A DNA stretch of 64,000 bases from Phytoseiulus persimilis. Lineage: Eukaryota > Arthropoda > Arachnida > Mesostigmata > Phytoseiidae. Shown piece after piece: positions 14,292 to 28,600 of the stretch. The notes under the pieces are model-generated. The model searched no databases. It was not told the origin of the DNA and saw only the letters and a program-made list of their open reading frames with translations. Numbering within the stretch: the first letter of the stretch is position 1; each line of letters starts with the position of its first letter. The position numbers and the translations under genes are program-made. The DNA is taken from NCBI GenBank assembly GCA_037576195.1, contig CM075101.1:42036001-42100000 (forward strand), written 5' to 3'.

Positions 14292-16560
14292 AGTGTTCGC
14301 CAGCTTTGTGAATAAATGGCCGAACCATGTGTCAAGTGGCAACCCCGCCACAGGCTGCCCGACTGGGTGGCAAACCAACATATGGCATCTCGCCGAGCGG
14401 AGAAAGAAAAGTAGTGTTTGATATAGGAGTTGCGGCGAGACGGCTGGCATCAGGGTGGGATTGGGGTAGGATTGAGGGCTGCGCCACCGAGCCTGGCGAG
14501 CTCAAATGAGGCATGCGTTTCTCCTCCTGTTCGCTGTTTAGGCTGAGAGATGAGATGAGCTGAATAACCAGGCTATTTGATGGCGGAAACTGTATCAGAA
14601 GGCGTCGCTGACAGCCTTTGCCTTCAGCGGGCGTGCGACCGACGCATCGTCTCTGATCTTCCGATTGAGAGCCTCTGCCACGGCCGGATCCGTCGCCGGA
14701 GCGGTCACCAGCGGGACTTCGGTCGGAAAATGTTCGATCGGGGAAAAACATCCTCTCCTCGAAAACTCCAGACCAAGTGCTCATCGGCTCACTTTCGACG
14801 TGACGTAGAAAACAATCCGGCGATGACCGTTCCTCCTCAGCCGTTGACTGTTCTGATGAGTTCCCTGAGGAGTTCAGATGATAACAACCGAACACGTCAC
14901 AGTGTGCGGGCGTTCGATTGGGCGTTTGATTGAGTCTCTGCTTCTGTTCACTGTGACCGTTTCGTTTGAGAGATTCGGGCTCTTCGGAACTTCCCCGCCG
15001 AGGAGGGTTCCCGCGGAAAACGCATTTCATGAAGCTGCCCGTCTGCTTCGGTCGAAGAATTTGTGATCATCGGTCGCTCCCAGCTCGATGGAAGGGGGAC
15101 GGGATTTTTTTTCCAACGAAGCCTCCACTAGTCGGGGCAAACAAACCCAAATTCATCTGCGTGACCCACAGCGACACGCGGACCGAGACGGAGTGTAGAC
15201 CTTGCCGACAATGAGTCCGTCCGTTTCGGCTCACGGTCGCTCCCCGTCGACGGTGTTTGTGACCCTGGGCCTGCTGCGGGGTTGGCTGCGAGCTCCGGGG
15301 CACGTATATCACGTCGTGTTTGCTCCGATTCACATCACATTAACATCCGGGCGATGAAACGCACAGCGGGTCTGGAAGACGGCGCACCAGGCCACGCAAC
15401 CAACCGGTTAAGCCGCCGGAGTCATGCTGCTGGGAGTTTTGATGAACTTTCGTTTCCGGCTCTTTCGACCAGGGGTGGCAGCGTTCTCGCCCTGGATGCC
15501 TTTGACATCCTCCATTCCTTGTATCGTCATCTCGGAGATGGTCAGGAACAGTCAGCCCATTTCGAGTGCGCCTCCCGGCGGTCGGGGAAGTCTCAGTTCG
15601 TCACTCAGCGAACCACTGAGTGAGTTTGCCAGTCTCTCGGCGTGTAGCTCATTGTCAGTCACTCTGTTAGTCAGTCAGTCGACAGGAGCAGTCGTAGTTA
15701 ATCTCCGTAAAAGCTTTTTATTCGCGTTTGAGCGCGTCCAGGAAGCTTGGAGAACACACTCTCGAACTGGTCCTCTGCGACGATTCCGGTCCCCGAACGT
15801 CGTCGGACTTTTCAAGCACTCGATGCGTGAAACAAAAGCGCGCAACACACGTAAGCATCTGGGTTTTCCCCCGATTTCCGAATCGACTCATGACGAGTGC
15901 ACGTCGCTCCTTTCCTCTGAACCGCTGTTTGGTACGCTCCAGCTCAAACTCCTCCTGCCGGGTCGCTTTCGACGGATGAAACGGTGCCCGCTTCGACCGT
16001 AGGGGCAGCGGGGTGAACAAATGGAGTACAATGTGCAAAGGTGGTCCGCCGGTAGCGGGGCGGCGAAATGAAAGTCTGAAGATGAATTGATTACGGGCGC
16101 AGTGAGCGGCGTTCTCGCACCGTTTAGCGGCTACTTGGTTGGTTCCTCTGTGTCGGCTGCTAGCTCGCCTGCTTTTGTTAGGTTAGCGATCGCAGGAGGG
16201 GGAGTGGAAGGAAAAAACGCCAACTTGATTAATGTGCTCACAGTACCGTAGCGGCAACCGTTGCGGATAGTCCTGGTGCAGCTCACCGCCACGACTACAA
16301 GGTGCGGCACTTTGTGTGTAAATGTGTGTACGTCGTGCTCGTTTACCCGCCTTCCCGCGCGGCCGCCCGCTCACCCGCCCGCCCTTGATAAACACCGTGG
16401 ACCCTCCAGCAGCAGAAAGCCACTTCATGGAGGAAGCCCGCCGTCTTTGCCATGAGTTTTCCGGGCCAGTTAGCAGTCGGCCATGAAAAATGAACTCCAT
16501 CCACCATCCCGTTGAAGTGCGTCTATCAGCTTTTCATCCCCGTCACCAACGCCGACCTGA

Positions 16561-16584
16561 ACAGCAACAACAACAACAACAACT
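16561..16584. repeat. (AAC)n microsatellite
   Basis: AACAGCAACAACAACAACAAC-type repeat, about eight units with one variant. Confidence 0.9.
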
Positions 16585-17289
16585 TCTCCTCCTGGTAGGG
16601 CACCCGATCCCAGGGTCGAATTCGTGGCGTTGTCGCGAGTGGAGTTCCCGAAATTGAGAGACGCGTTCTCCAACTTGACCGGAACGACACACTGGCCACC
16701 CACATTCATTTGCTCTGCCCCAGACCCCAATGCAAACTCACTGTGTGACTGATACGCCCCGAATGGAAATTCATTAAATAGGGCAGGAGCGGACTCCAGA
16801 ACAGATGGAAGACACGTGTTGGGCGAAATATTGGCTGCGAGTGCCACAACTGCTCGATGACAGCAAGCGCTCTTCGTCTGGGTGATCCTCGAGAGAACCG
16901 CGGTCCCGGAACGTGTCGGTGATGGTTGTTAGACCTTCCTCCGGGTCACCTGAAACTCAGAGTCGAGCAGCCCTCCGACCGACGGCGCTCGAGGAGTGAT
17001 TCTTAACGATGGGCGATCACCTCACTGACAGTCGACGGCGAAGATTTCTCGCTCACTCACTTGCTCCACTATTGTGAGTGAGTGTGTTCGCGGGTGGGTG
17101 ATTGGATGTATGGAATTGATGAAGCTCGCCACTCTGGCAACCCCTCCATCCTCAGCAGCAGCTCAGTGAAGTTGAGGGATGAGTGTCATCGTGAGATCAG
17201 CGTGCAGTGAGTGGGAAAGGAATAACGACATCAGATGGTTTTTGGTGATTCTTGCACTACCGATGGAATCCATCGCCGAACGATGGGGA

Positions 17290-17300
17290 GGGGGGGGGGG
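17290..17300. repeat. poly-G run (11 G)
   Basis: Eleven consecutive G, preceded by GGGGA. Confidence 0.95.
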
Positions 17301-19806
17301 TCGGGAAGACCGCGCAGAACGCTAGCTTCGTCGGTATCGGGGATTTCCTCGGCGCGTTTTCTCTCCACGCCGTGGTCCCAGCTGCAACACTCGCCCGCGT
17401 ACCCGGGGAACGTCAGTCATCGCCGCCCGCGAGTCACTCGCCGGCTGCGTGAGTGAGTTCCTCTAATAGTTTCGCTTGTAGTGACAGCTTTATTGCAACG
17501 ATACGAATCTTTGCACTGTTTGTTCATGAGCAAGACAGTGTGCGGAGGGATCATCCACTGACGCTTCTGAAGATATCTGCTGGAGTAGTGCCTGTTGCCG
17601 TTTGTGTTTGCGATGCCCACCCCTGGTGTCACGAACAGCTACAAAGGACGGAAGCGCTTCATTCCGAGCAGATAAGCGGGCCCGGCTGACTGATCTGAGG
17701 AGATCCTCCCCTCGACATCCTGGTCTCTCGTCCTGCGGTGGCGCCTCTTTCATCTTCCTTGAGTCGTCAATCTCGAGGAGTCCAGATCCAAAACTCAAAC
17801 ATATCACTCCCACTGCTCTGGATAGCCTCAGTCTCGTCGCTGCCGCTGTTGTTGCGGCTTCAGCTGCTGATGCTCTGCGTGTGATTCTCTGTGGCCGAGA
17901 AGACACCGCATGGAGATTGTCAGCCACATCTAGAGTTCTGCCCCCCGTCCCTCTCTGCTCATTTTTGCGGAATTCGGGCATACTTGTCTTCGTTCGCGTT
18001 GGCTCGCTGTTTCTCTCCCGGGCAGCTTCTGGATAGTTTCTCTGTCGGTCCTCCAGCGAGGAAGAATCCGAGAAGTAGTTCGAACGGCCCTCGGACCGGC
18101 CAGACGCGTCAGCGATACGTGTGCTCTGGGAGTGGGAGACATCCTGTAGCCTATAATCAACACAGTACAAATAAACATCGATCGTATATCGATATCTATG
18201 CGCTCGATGGGCGAATCGAGGGCTCTGATTGATTACGAGGCTTTTGAAGGGCCCCGGAGAGCCCTCGGCTTCGTTGGCGGCCCTCCCCCAGTTAGGCATC
18301 ATCTATTCACAGGCCGGCGGACGTCTGGTCGCCTGCCCCGCTTTATTGCCCTCTTCCTCCGAAGGCTGCGCTCTTCCTGGTCCCGTAAACATCCTCGTGG
18401 AATATCCGTGTGAGAGTTAAACTGCGACGACCCGGGCGGCTGCAAACTTTGACAACAACTGCTTGTGAAATTGTGTTAATATGGCTGCTCGGCGGGAAGA
18501 GCGGCTGCTAGCCGGCCGTGGCTAGCATGGTTCGAGTGGTAACGGAGCGAGATGAGGGGAACAGGAGCGCACGCACGCGGCACTCACTCAGAAACTTTAA
18601 ATTCTTTTACGCGGCGATAGAACACAGCCTCGACTACTCCTACTTGCTCCTTCTTCTCCTTAACTTGTTTCTCGCCAAGCGTCCGGCCCCATCCCCGGTG
18701 GAGGTGCTGGAGGAGGCGGCGCGGGCGCTCCAGCTCGAGGAGAGCAACAGTGCTCTCTCCCCGACTGTCTCTCCTCGCGGAACCCCTCCACCATCAGTAA
18801 CCCCTAGTTCAATCTCCTCTCCGACGCTCCCCGGGTTCAGACCCCTTGCCAGTATCGTCGCACCAGGCACCCCCAGGAATCCTCACAAGCCAACAGCTCT
18901 CTGTCCTAGAGCGTCTTTCTCGATTTTCCTCGCCATCGCTCCGGCAGTTGGCTTCGAATACTCTCTCAGCCATCCGCAAGAGCCTAATTTCGGCGCCATT
19001 TTTTATCCATAGCAACGGTGGCTGGATGCCGATATCGAAATTTGACGGGATAGGATTTAGCCATCACACCAACGGAGAGATCCCGGCCCGATCGGCAAGG
19101 GCAATGTCAGGTCAGCGACGAGCGTCGCTCCAGAACTCAGATTAATGCGGCTCGAATCGAAAGGAGCGAGCGAGGGAGGGGAGACAGCCTCGACAGTTCA
19201 TCAGGTCATTGGGATCGGTGTGCTCGGGCGGCATCCTTCAAGCTGTCGTGGAAAACCGAACGAGATGAGAAAGTTGACCTGGGTCTTGCGTGGTCTTTTT
19301 CGCTGCTGGTAGCAGTGTTATTATTGAGGGCTACTTATCGACCGCGGCTCGATCGAACACGTGACAGTTTCCTCCTCTCCCAGAGAGGAAGAAACTTCAT
19401 TGAACCTCTTCTCTGAAGGGTGGCTTTTTTAACAACGCGGGGAAACTTGCTGGAGGCTAGCCAGGCAGCCGGTCGACCGGGTGTGTAGCCGGGGAAATGG
19501 AGAGAGCTTCAAATATAGCCGGAATTCGGAATTGAGTCGAGCTGGTTTGAAACCAGCCAACACGCCGGTCTTCGAGCTCAAATCGCCGGGGTGGGTAGCC
19601 GCGTCCGGCAGCGGTCCGGACTCCTGGCGAACGAGTCGAGCATCGGCAGCAGATCACCGGCTCCACCACCCCCGAGTTTCTGCAGAAGATGAAATTCGTC
19701 AAGGAAGCGTTCAAACCAACTATGAATGATAAACGAGCTATTTTTCCTCCTTCGCCTCCCCATTGTGGGTGGCGATAGTCTCGGCGAGTCGAGCTACGCC
19801 ACAAGT

Positions 19807-19823
19807 GGGGGGGGGGGGGGGGG
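19807..19823. repeat. poly-G run (17 G)
   Basis: Seventeen consecutive G on the + strand. Confidence 0.97.
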
Positions 19824-21562
19824 CATGGTCGGCCAACGCAAATAAAACTGAGGAACACAGCACGGCACTGTTTCTCAGAGTCGTCCTGTTGCGCGCAAAC
19901 GCCACGCATGACCCACTATGGCCAGAACACTCAAACTCTCCAAGCGAGAGGTGTGAATCGAAAGGCCGAGAGGAACGCATCAAGCATATTTGTTCGGCGG
20001 CGTCCCGGAGCTTGAGGAAGAGTTTTTTATTTGAAAGAGAATTCATCTGCGTTTGTCGTTCTGTGGAGAAGAGAGGACAGTGAGAGGGGCTCGATCTGAA
20101 ACTGAGCCTCTCAAAAGCTTTTCGAACAATATATAATGGAATTTGGCTAATGGAAAGAAGCTTCGAGCTGCTTGCTTACTTACTTGGATGCTCCCTTGCC
20201 TCATTGCTTTGGCTTTGAGCTGGCTAGCTATGCTCATAGGCGGCAGCCAGCCAGCCAGCTAGTTCGGTGTAAATCATATGAGCACCATCCTCGCATTCTG
20301 ATGATGAGTCATGTCGTCACCGTCTGCACGGCTGGCTGGGTCGGCAAGCTTGCTCCGGAGAGCAGAACACATATGGCATGGTGGCATACGCTTCCAACAA
20401 GTGACGAGCAGGGAAAGAGAATGAAAAAGCCTTTCACGATGACGTTGCCTCTTTTCTCCGAGCCTCCTCTTCATGGGCTACCACCCCGCGGAATAGGCCG
20501 CTCAGTTCCATAGCGTGGCGCTCCGTGTCTCCCACCAGTATCTTCCAGTCTTGAAAAAGGGATGGTCGCATGACAAATACAGAACACCGAGACGGATGCG
20601 GAGCAGCTGAAGCTGTGGGTATTTCTCCGAATTCGGGGATGGAGACCCGTAACGAGTCGGAACCGTGGAATACCGGCGAGAACACGAGCATGCTGCGGAG
20701 AACGAGACAATGCGTCCCCGTCTATCGGCCTCCCTCGGAGAGCAGATCCTCATCTCATCCTATGAGAGCTCCTGGCAACTGTCCTCAGAACCGGGCGGCA
20801 GCGGGAACATCGAGGAGGGTAATCACCAGTGGTTTCCTCTCGACGGTCACATGGAAAAAAATGCAGACAGATCCGACGGTTCCATGAAAACCGTGATGTT
20901 CGCTTCAAAGCGCTCATCACCAAAACATGCCTTGCTCTAACTCCTCGGCCTTCCCTCCTAACTTCCTACGGCAACTTCCACTTCGCTCGGCGTACCCTCC
21001 TTTCGCTCACAACCTGGTCTGGTGAACGATTTGCATTTTTCCCATTCTTTTCGGGCAGATGCCGGACCAGACCTCGTGAACAATGGCGTAGAAACAGACC
21101 CCGGAATCCCGAATCGAACGAAATCGTCTCTGTTCGGAAACCGTGCGAGGAGCCCACGAGATTTTCCCTCATGAGCTCTTCGGTGCCGATGACGACACAG
21201 ACGATTTGATTAGAAGCTGCATTCGATCCATCTTGGAAGCGAGTGGCCGGGAGATAGCTCCGTTCGTCTGTCGGTTTGTCTGACATCTGACAAGAGTGAC
21301 TAAACTGACTGAATGACGAGCCACGTGCCTCTGCAGGTACAATCAGAAGATCCCCAGAAGCTGCTTGGTGGCGCATTCAAAAGATGAAGTAAAACAGTGG
21401 GGCAGGAGAGCCAGCGGCGGCGGCGGCTCTTGAATGTGCAGAGAAGCAGCGAGCGTATTAACGAACTTCGATCGAGCGGACGGTAGTCTGCCCCACGCCT
21501 TTTTCGCCCTTCTTACGCTGTGTAGAAAATGGCAATGAGCCTCTCGAGCGAACGAGAAGACC

Positions 21563-21586
21563 ACGACGACGACGACGACGACGACG
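21563..21586. repeat. (ACG)8 microsatellite
   Basis: Eight perfect ACG units. On the minus strand they read as a run of Val codons, an artefact of the repeat. Confidence 0.95.
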
Positions 21587-24500
21587 ATTAAAGAGATCAA
21601 TTCTTCAGGGGACCTGAGTCACCCAGGGGACACGTGCAATCAACCGGTGTGTGAGTGAGTGCGCGCCTGCCTTCCTGCCAGTCAGTGTCGCGTACCAGTT
21701 GCTCATTCGCTGCTTCTCCCTCCTACCCGCCAGCACATATGGGCTGCTTGCGCCGCGGGCTCGCTCACTGAATGGTTGGAGACAAACTTAAATGCCTGAA
21801 TCTCTGTCGCTCTCTCCGCATTCTCGACGACTCAAAGGGCCGCCGCCGCATTAACAGCAGCAGCCAACCGGAGACAACGACCAGGATGGAAAAGAAAATG
21901 CAAAACACCTCGTTACCTCTCTCATTCTGTTCAGGATCGATTTATTCTCGTTTCCCCAGAGTGGGCTCTCCGCGAAACTGTTGTTGGGTTGTCATCATGG
22001 CTGGGTGGTCTGAGTCTTCCGATGGAGCCCGCGTCGAGAACGCAAGAGGTTCATTGTTAGTTCAGAGAACGGAGCCTTCCCATCTGAAACTGGGTCTACG
22101 AGATACAGTGAGAATCACGAGGTTTTTCGCCCGACGACCTCTGATCTGTACTGGTGCTCCTGATCGTGTGAGAATCTCGTATGCGCCGGCTGCGTGACGA
22201 GGAGAGTTTGATACGTCTTTCCCGGATTCGAGGAAAAACGGCGAGTGGAAAAAGAAGACATTAACTGATCAGGGAAGAGAATCGGGGGAATCACAGGTAC
22301 ACATGGAACTTTCGCCCCTGGCTCCTTTCCTTCCGTCTATCTCGCCGCCTACGTGCTCTGGGGGAATTGGCTCCTGTGGCGTGTTCGTTTGTATCTCTGT
22401 TGCTTCGCGCACTCCCTTACCCGTTTCTCTTCTGTGGTTACGCGAGAAGGGACGGGAGGCGATTTTACGTCCTCAGTCTTCTGTCCCACGGAGGAGAACA
22501 CATCTCCCTGCCCTCTTGTTAGCTATGGAATTTCCTGGAATTCGCATCAATATCCGCTCCCGCGATGGGGTCCTCGACGCTCCGACGGACCAAGCCTGTC
22601 TCAACCATCGCTGAGTTAAAATTGTGTTATTGAGCAGCCGAAAATAGTAACCGATGTTCACGAGCGACTCAATCAGACGTTTAGATATGAAACAAAACAG
22701 CAGTGCACCAGCTAGTCGGCCAGCCGCAGGAGACAAGCAACCGCATACGAAATGTGATCTTTAGATCTGACATAAACATACATCCATACGACCGCCGTGC
22801 ATACATCCTTCATTCATATTGGACAAACGCAGCGACACATACCCGGTTTCATAGGCCATATCCATACATCGAACAGCGTGTATGTAGTCTCCCGCGCATG
22901 TATTTATGATCTGTCGGCACAACGATCCCGAGCACGTCGATCTGTGGACAAATTCAAATTTCGCGGCTCCTACCCACTTCGTTGAGAGCCTCCATTCTTC
23001 CTGTGAGTCCGCTGCTGAACACACAAAGTCAACCGAGCATAGTGGGCAGCTTTTCCCCCCAAGTTTTGCTCTTTTCAGATCGCTCGCCGCTCCTCTATCG
23101 TTTAGGTGGTTGGATTTTTACAGGGCGAGTGTTGTGGATCCGCCAAGATCCCCCGCTTCCTCTGCCTCTATGGCTTGTTATAATCCTCTAACCTGATGCC
23201 TCGCCGCGTCACCCCGCCTTCGACGATACCCGATATGAACACCTGTTGTGCTATTCGGCAATAATTCCTGTGTGTTCTCAGCGATCTCGCTGTCGGTCAA
23301 CTTATCCGAATAGCTCGAGGGGTCGGAAAAAATGTGAGCGGAAGGATTAGAGAATTAAACACGACGGCAAAATCACCCTTCTCCGTAAATGCGATAAATC
23401 CAGGCGAATAAGACTCTGTCTGGTGTCCAGCCAGTTCGCATCAATATCCGGGTATGCATAGCGGTCACAAATAAGTCACCCGAGTCGTGATTGGGAGCTC
23501 ATCCGAGCTGAAGCTGTGATACTGCGCGTCCGCGACGATTGAGCTACAGTTGTAAACATGAAACTTGTTGGAATTCCTAAGAATCTCAGCCATGCGTACA
23601 CGAAGAGCTTCGCGCACCGTCCACCGAGTGTTGATGACGGCCATCTTCAATCCCGGAGGGAGCGAGTCTCGCAAAATCTTGCCGAATCCTAGTCTCGATG
23701 ACCCTGGTGATTCCCGAAATGATCGAGCGGGTCCTCTCGGATTCCATGAATCTACTGCGCCCAGCTGCACAGCCGGAAGCAGGAAATCGAGCGGGATTCG
23801 TGTCCTACCCTGCAACTCTGAATTCTCACAGGATAACAAGGTGAACTAATTCAGGCGTGCCTTATGATCTGCTAATCCTCCCTTTAGCGGAGCTCCTACC
23901 CCTGCTAGCTGGCTGAACGAGTGATAGATGAACTCGCATTATTTGGAGGCCCGATACAGCGGGCACAACCCTGTGCGCGCCCTGACTTCCGCTCCGAGAA
24001 CTGCCTGCCGGTCTGATCTGGTGTTTTGGATTGAGTTTTTATCCCGAGCCATCTGCCCCGAGTGTGTGCGCCCGTCTCAGTGCCGCAACGTGGAACGTCT
24101 CGGGCACGTTTTTTTTTTCCGAGCAAGTTGCGCGAGACGCCCGTGGTCGCTGTTCGGCGGAGGAGGGTGGGATGATGGCATGAAGTTTCGTGGCATCGAG
24201 TTTCGAGTGACTGGACGTCCAAATGTGGACTTGAAGCGCCGATGAGAAGGCGGTGGATATTTTCGCACTCAGCGACTTCAGTATTTAGAAACTCTGCGGC
24301 TGGCTGTGACGACGGCCGACTCAACCAGCGGCACTTATCAGCTCAATTTAAGGTTCCACCCGGTTGGCCAGGCGCCATCTCTCCCTCTCTCTCTGGTTCT
24401 CTTCGTCGAAATGGTGGAAATAGCTGCAGAGTGAAACATCTCGGAAGGGAGAAACATATGTTTACAATTGGCCGTTCGACAACTGGCTTCCGTTCGGCAA

Positions 24501-25590
24501 GTTGACTTCGACCAAATGAGCGCGTTGTGTAGAATGGATGTCACATACAAGCGAGCGAGAGCCGCTTGGTAGGAATTCAAGCGCGCACGCCACGAAGCGA
24601 GCGTTTCGAAGCCTTTCAGGCCCAAGAGCAACTGTTCGGCATGATCGCTCGGGTAGATTCTTCTCAGACTGCATCGACAACGGCTCTGCCTGCTGCGAGT
24701 GACAGTAATTCACGTTCGCATCCGGATTATTTCGGCTGATTGCTTTGAAAAATCACCTTCGCGATCGAGAGGTTGACCGAGACGAGCTGGGCCGTCCAGA
24801 GGAGCGCCGCGTTGACTAAGATACACGACCAAAGATCACAGTCATCATTCCTCGTTCGGAGCCCTGCGCGATTCGGTGCACGACAGATAGCGGCTCGTGA
24901 GAGCAACGATTGCACGAGGGGAACAATGAGTTCTCGGAGCCTCAAGTTGTGCACCCTCGAGGACAACCTCGGCCACAACCGAATCCAGGGGGAAAGCAGA
25001 GAGCCGAGTTGAAAATATCAAATTTAATACCCTCTGAACTCTGACCTCCCGTCCGGGCCTCCGCTTGTTCTCAGTCGCCACCCACTCCTCACATTTCCCG
25101 CTCCCCAGAGTAGAGAACGAATCTCCCTCCGGCGGGCACTGTTCTAAAGGAAAGAAAAACGAAAGAGGAACAAAAAGGGAGAGGACCATAGGGTATTGAT
25201 TACTGAGGGGAAACGGGAGACGAAACTCGGCCCCGAAGTCTGGCCATCTTTGAGGGTGGTTGTGTTAAGCTGCTCATCCTCCTCTGCCGGCCGCGTTCTT
25301 GGTGAACTGCTTTTCGAACTACATTCGGTTCAGAAGACCTAGAACGAGAAGAACTTCGGAAACTCTGAGAAGACGACAGAAGCTGAAAACTCGAGCGACT
25401 ATCTCTGGGAAGGGCGACCTCCCCGCTCAGTGAAGTTCCGGGTTACCCGACTGTTCAGGCCTCGAGACGGAAAGAAATTCTTGATTCTCAGATCGAAGGT
25501 TTGGAGAGCTGCTCCGAACAACGAGATTGCTCGATCTGTTTGATTAATTAACAGCGATCTAGCAGGAACCCTCGGCGAAAAATCCAACCG

Positions 25591-25616
25591 AGTTCTTCTT
25601 CTGATTCCAGGTGAGT
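25591..25616 (+). other. candidate recursive splice site 2
   Basis: TTCTTCTTCTGATTCCAG runs straight into GTGAGT at 25610|25611. This is a near-ideal acceptor fused to a near-ideal donor. It lies 25,172 bases after site 1 on the same strand as luna. Confidence 0.55.
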
Positions 25617-28600
25617 TCGCGCAGAACACCGAACAGAGCAGGACGGTGAGAGCTGGAGGAGCGCTTCCAAAACAAATGATTCGTCGGGAATAGTTATACA
25701 GTCCCGCGGCGAGGCCTCTTTGGTGTATATGACCCAGGACGGCTGGAACCGGGCGCTTGTGAGATACGATCCCGTGGAATGATGATTTGTGGGTTTCGAC
25801 TGGAACCCAAACATCGCGGAGCTGGGTTACGAGCAAAGGAACCAGGCAGGGATCGGTTTGTCAATAAACAGTTTTGATTCACGCACTGTTTGAGAAGATA
25901 TCTCCAAAACATTGGGGCCGCTTCTCCCTCCGATTTGTTTCGGTGCCGTTGCGAGGTCTGACGCGATGATGCACCGCATTGAGGGGTCCGGCCTCTGTGT
26001 TTAGGAGAGAAACGCGGCCCAGCCAAGTATTCACAGTCTCGTTCCGGGTGATGTTTCCGAGCCTGTGCTGTAGCTCATGTGGTTTTCGCGAGACGAAATC
26101 CTCCGAGGAACGGACAGATGAGTTCACCGTGAGCTGTGAACGAGCCTCCCCGACTTCCTGAGCTGACTTAACTCGCCATGAGCACGTGTTAGGGCTGTCT
26201 TCTGGCCGTCAATCGCTCCCTGTTGCCTAATCATGTTTCGCTCGATACGAGCTTGGCTCCACGATCAATTAATGTGCCAAGCAAGGCCCGGTCCGTCGGC
26301 CGAGATCATTATTGGCATCAGCCGTCAAGGGTCAAGCCCAGTCACACTATTCTGAAAATGTCGAAGCGTTAATTGAGCTGCTGCAGCGGTCGCTGACCAA
26401 TCATTGATCCTGAACAGTAGTAGGAGGCCAACGGGCGGGCGAGCGGGCAGGGAGCCGCTGTCAGGTATGGTTTGCTTTGCCCTGCAACTTATCGAAAGGG
26501 TGGCAGAAATCCTCGACTGCCACCGGCATGTCGACGGGCTCCAGTAGCGCTAAGGACGACGGAGGAACCACCAAACACAGCCTGGGCCGAGTGTCCCTGG
26601 ATCTTTGGAGTTTATTAGATTATCGCCCATTAAAGGATCGTTTGGTGCGCTCGCCTCCCTTCAGGTCCCCTCTATCTCTACTTTCTGTGGCAGCAGCAGC
26701 ACGAGCATCGAACGAGCCTAAGGAACGCACGAATCTGCTCTGCTCAATTATTCTGATGTCTCTAACTAAGAAGAATCCAGAGATTCAAAGCTGCGCGTCC
26801 CGTCGGTCCGACTTTTGACTGACGCATGCTGCCCAGCATTGCTCCGAATATATCCTTCGGCGTATCGGCTTCGATAGTTCCCAACAGGCGCAGATCGAAA
26901 CCGTAATCATATTAACCCTTCGTTCAGGTGGCCGGCCTGTTCGCCCGCCTCTGCTTATCAAGCTTGAGCGAGTGGGTGAGCGGAGCGCCTGAAAGTGCAG
27001 TCAACCAGCGTCCATGCACCAGCCAAGAACATCATCGTTGGACTCTGCGAACACGGCACTACCTGCTGTCTGAGCTCGCGAGCGCCTTCTGCCGACGGCG
27101 GTCGTCGCGGTGGTGCTGTTGATGGTGCTCCTGTTTCTCGGTACACGAGCGTGAGTCGAGACAAAAGAAGATAGAGACTCATCAAAGGATCTGAGCCCCC
27201 CGAGGATGGACATGGCGCAGCGGAGCCAGACGACTTTGAAGAACCAACTGGTCGGCTGTTCCTCCTTGGATGCTGGCGCCTTCAGTCCGTTCGTTTAAAA
27301 TTAACATTGCCCGTTAGTTGGTAAAGGCCGCCGCTGACGATGAGAACGTTTTCCCTCGCGAGTGAGGCTGCCTCGCCTCACCGGGTCGTCGTTTCGCCCG
27401 TTTTTTGGCCTTTCTCGGCTTTCTTCGCTATTTCCTAACCCTTATCCCATTTTGCTGGGGTTTGCCCCTCGCTCCCTCCTCGGGGACTGCGGCGGCTCCC
27501 GGCCAAGGGGGGAGCTCGGGTGCTTTATGCACTGTAGGAAATCCTGGATCCTGAGGGAGTGTCGAGCACCCAACGAATAGTTGGGATCCTTTCCGCTTAT
27601 TTCGGACGCAGGAGAGTGCCAAAGGAAGAAAGCGCTCGCCCCACTGCACGAGAAGAAGAAGAGGACGACGACAACGGCAACGACTTGGGAGCACGAGAGA
27701 GGGAGAGAGAAAACGAGGGATTTGCTTAACTTCTTCCTCTTTCCTGGTACTCGTTTGGAGGCCAAAATGCTTGGACTCAGTTCACTGCACCATCACCGCA
27801 ACAAAACGGGAGCTTCCCGGTCGGCTCGCTGTTCAGCGTGCACGTTTCACATGCATGGCAAACATACGCATGCTCCTGGCGCGTCGACTGGCCTTCGTCT
27901 GCCGCCTGAGCAGACTTGCCGAGCTGCGTGAGATACGAGTGTAAGCTATTCAAGGCATCGCTCCTCCCGAGCACGTCAGACAACTGAGCTGTACGTACGA
28001 ACAGGATCTGCATGCCTGGTTACCAGGTAGACCCGAGTAGCGGTAGCCGTTGCAGAACCTACAATTGCTTCGAGCAGCTCTCGAAGCCCCACCCAAAAAC
28101 TGCTGCACGGCCTCTTGGTTCACTTTTTGCTGCGTGCTTCTAATTTATTCCCGAAGACGATGTCACATCGATGCGAGGACGCAGATTCGCTGGATCCTTC
28201 GCAAATGTGCGCGGCTCATCTCGTCCACCTGGAGCCCGTTATTCTCCCGGCTCGTACTCGTAGCTGCAAGTCGCGACCCAGGTTTCGCACGTTTCGACAC
28301 GCGTGCATCTCGAGAGTGTGTTTCGGTATTTCGATCGAAAACTCCGTTTCATGGATTGGAGTGCACGACGTAACATGTCGCCTTCATGCATCACTGAACA
28401 CTCGGATCGGGAGGTGTTGTGATAGGAGGTCTTGGCTCCGTCACGACCCGATGGCCGCAACGGACAGGCGGTCAGTAGCTTCCTCGAACCGTTGTGCGTG
28501 GGAACATGTTGACCAACTTCCGACCAGCGGAAAAAAACGTTGTCGCTTATTCCCTCGTGTATTTTCGGCCTCGTCGCCCCGCCTGTCGCATCGTTATGCC

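Larger units (their letters stand above)
930..25590 (+). other. presumed luna intron segment 1 (no gene supported)
   Basis: About 25 kb without an exon I can assign. Open frames up to about 300 codons occur on both strands (for example 8671-9594 + and 17490-18302 -). They overlap one another in antiparallel, show no domain and lack paired splice sites, so I treat them as chance products of a GC-rich, TA-poor sequence. Real structure is limited to the microsatellites, mononucleotide runs and CAGCCAGC-type clusters listed separately. Confidence 0.5.

Noticed and set aside
17490-18302. 270-codon minus frame
   Set aside because: Low-complexity Arg/Ser/Ala sequence, no family match, and + strand frames equally open.
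27428-27643. Acceptor-like CTCTTCTTCTTCTCGTGCAG on the minus strand with an open frame
   Set aside because: The tract comes from a GAA/GAC repeat, and the peptide is proline-rich without a recognisable motif.
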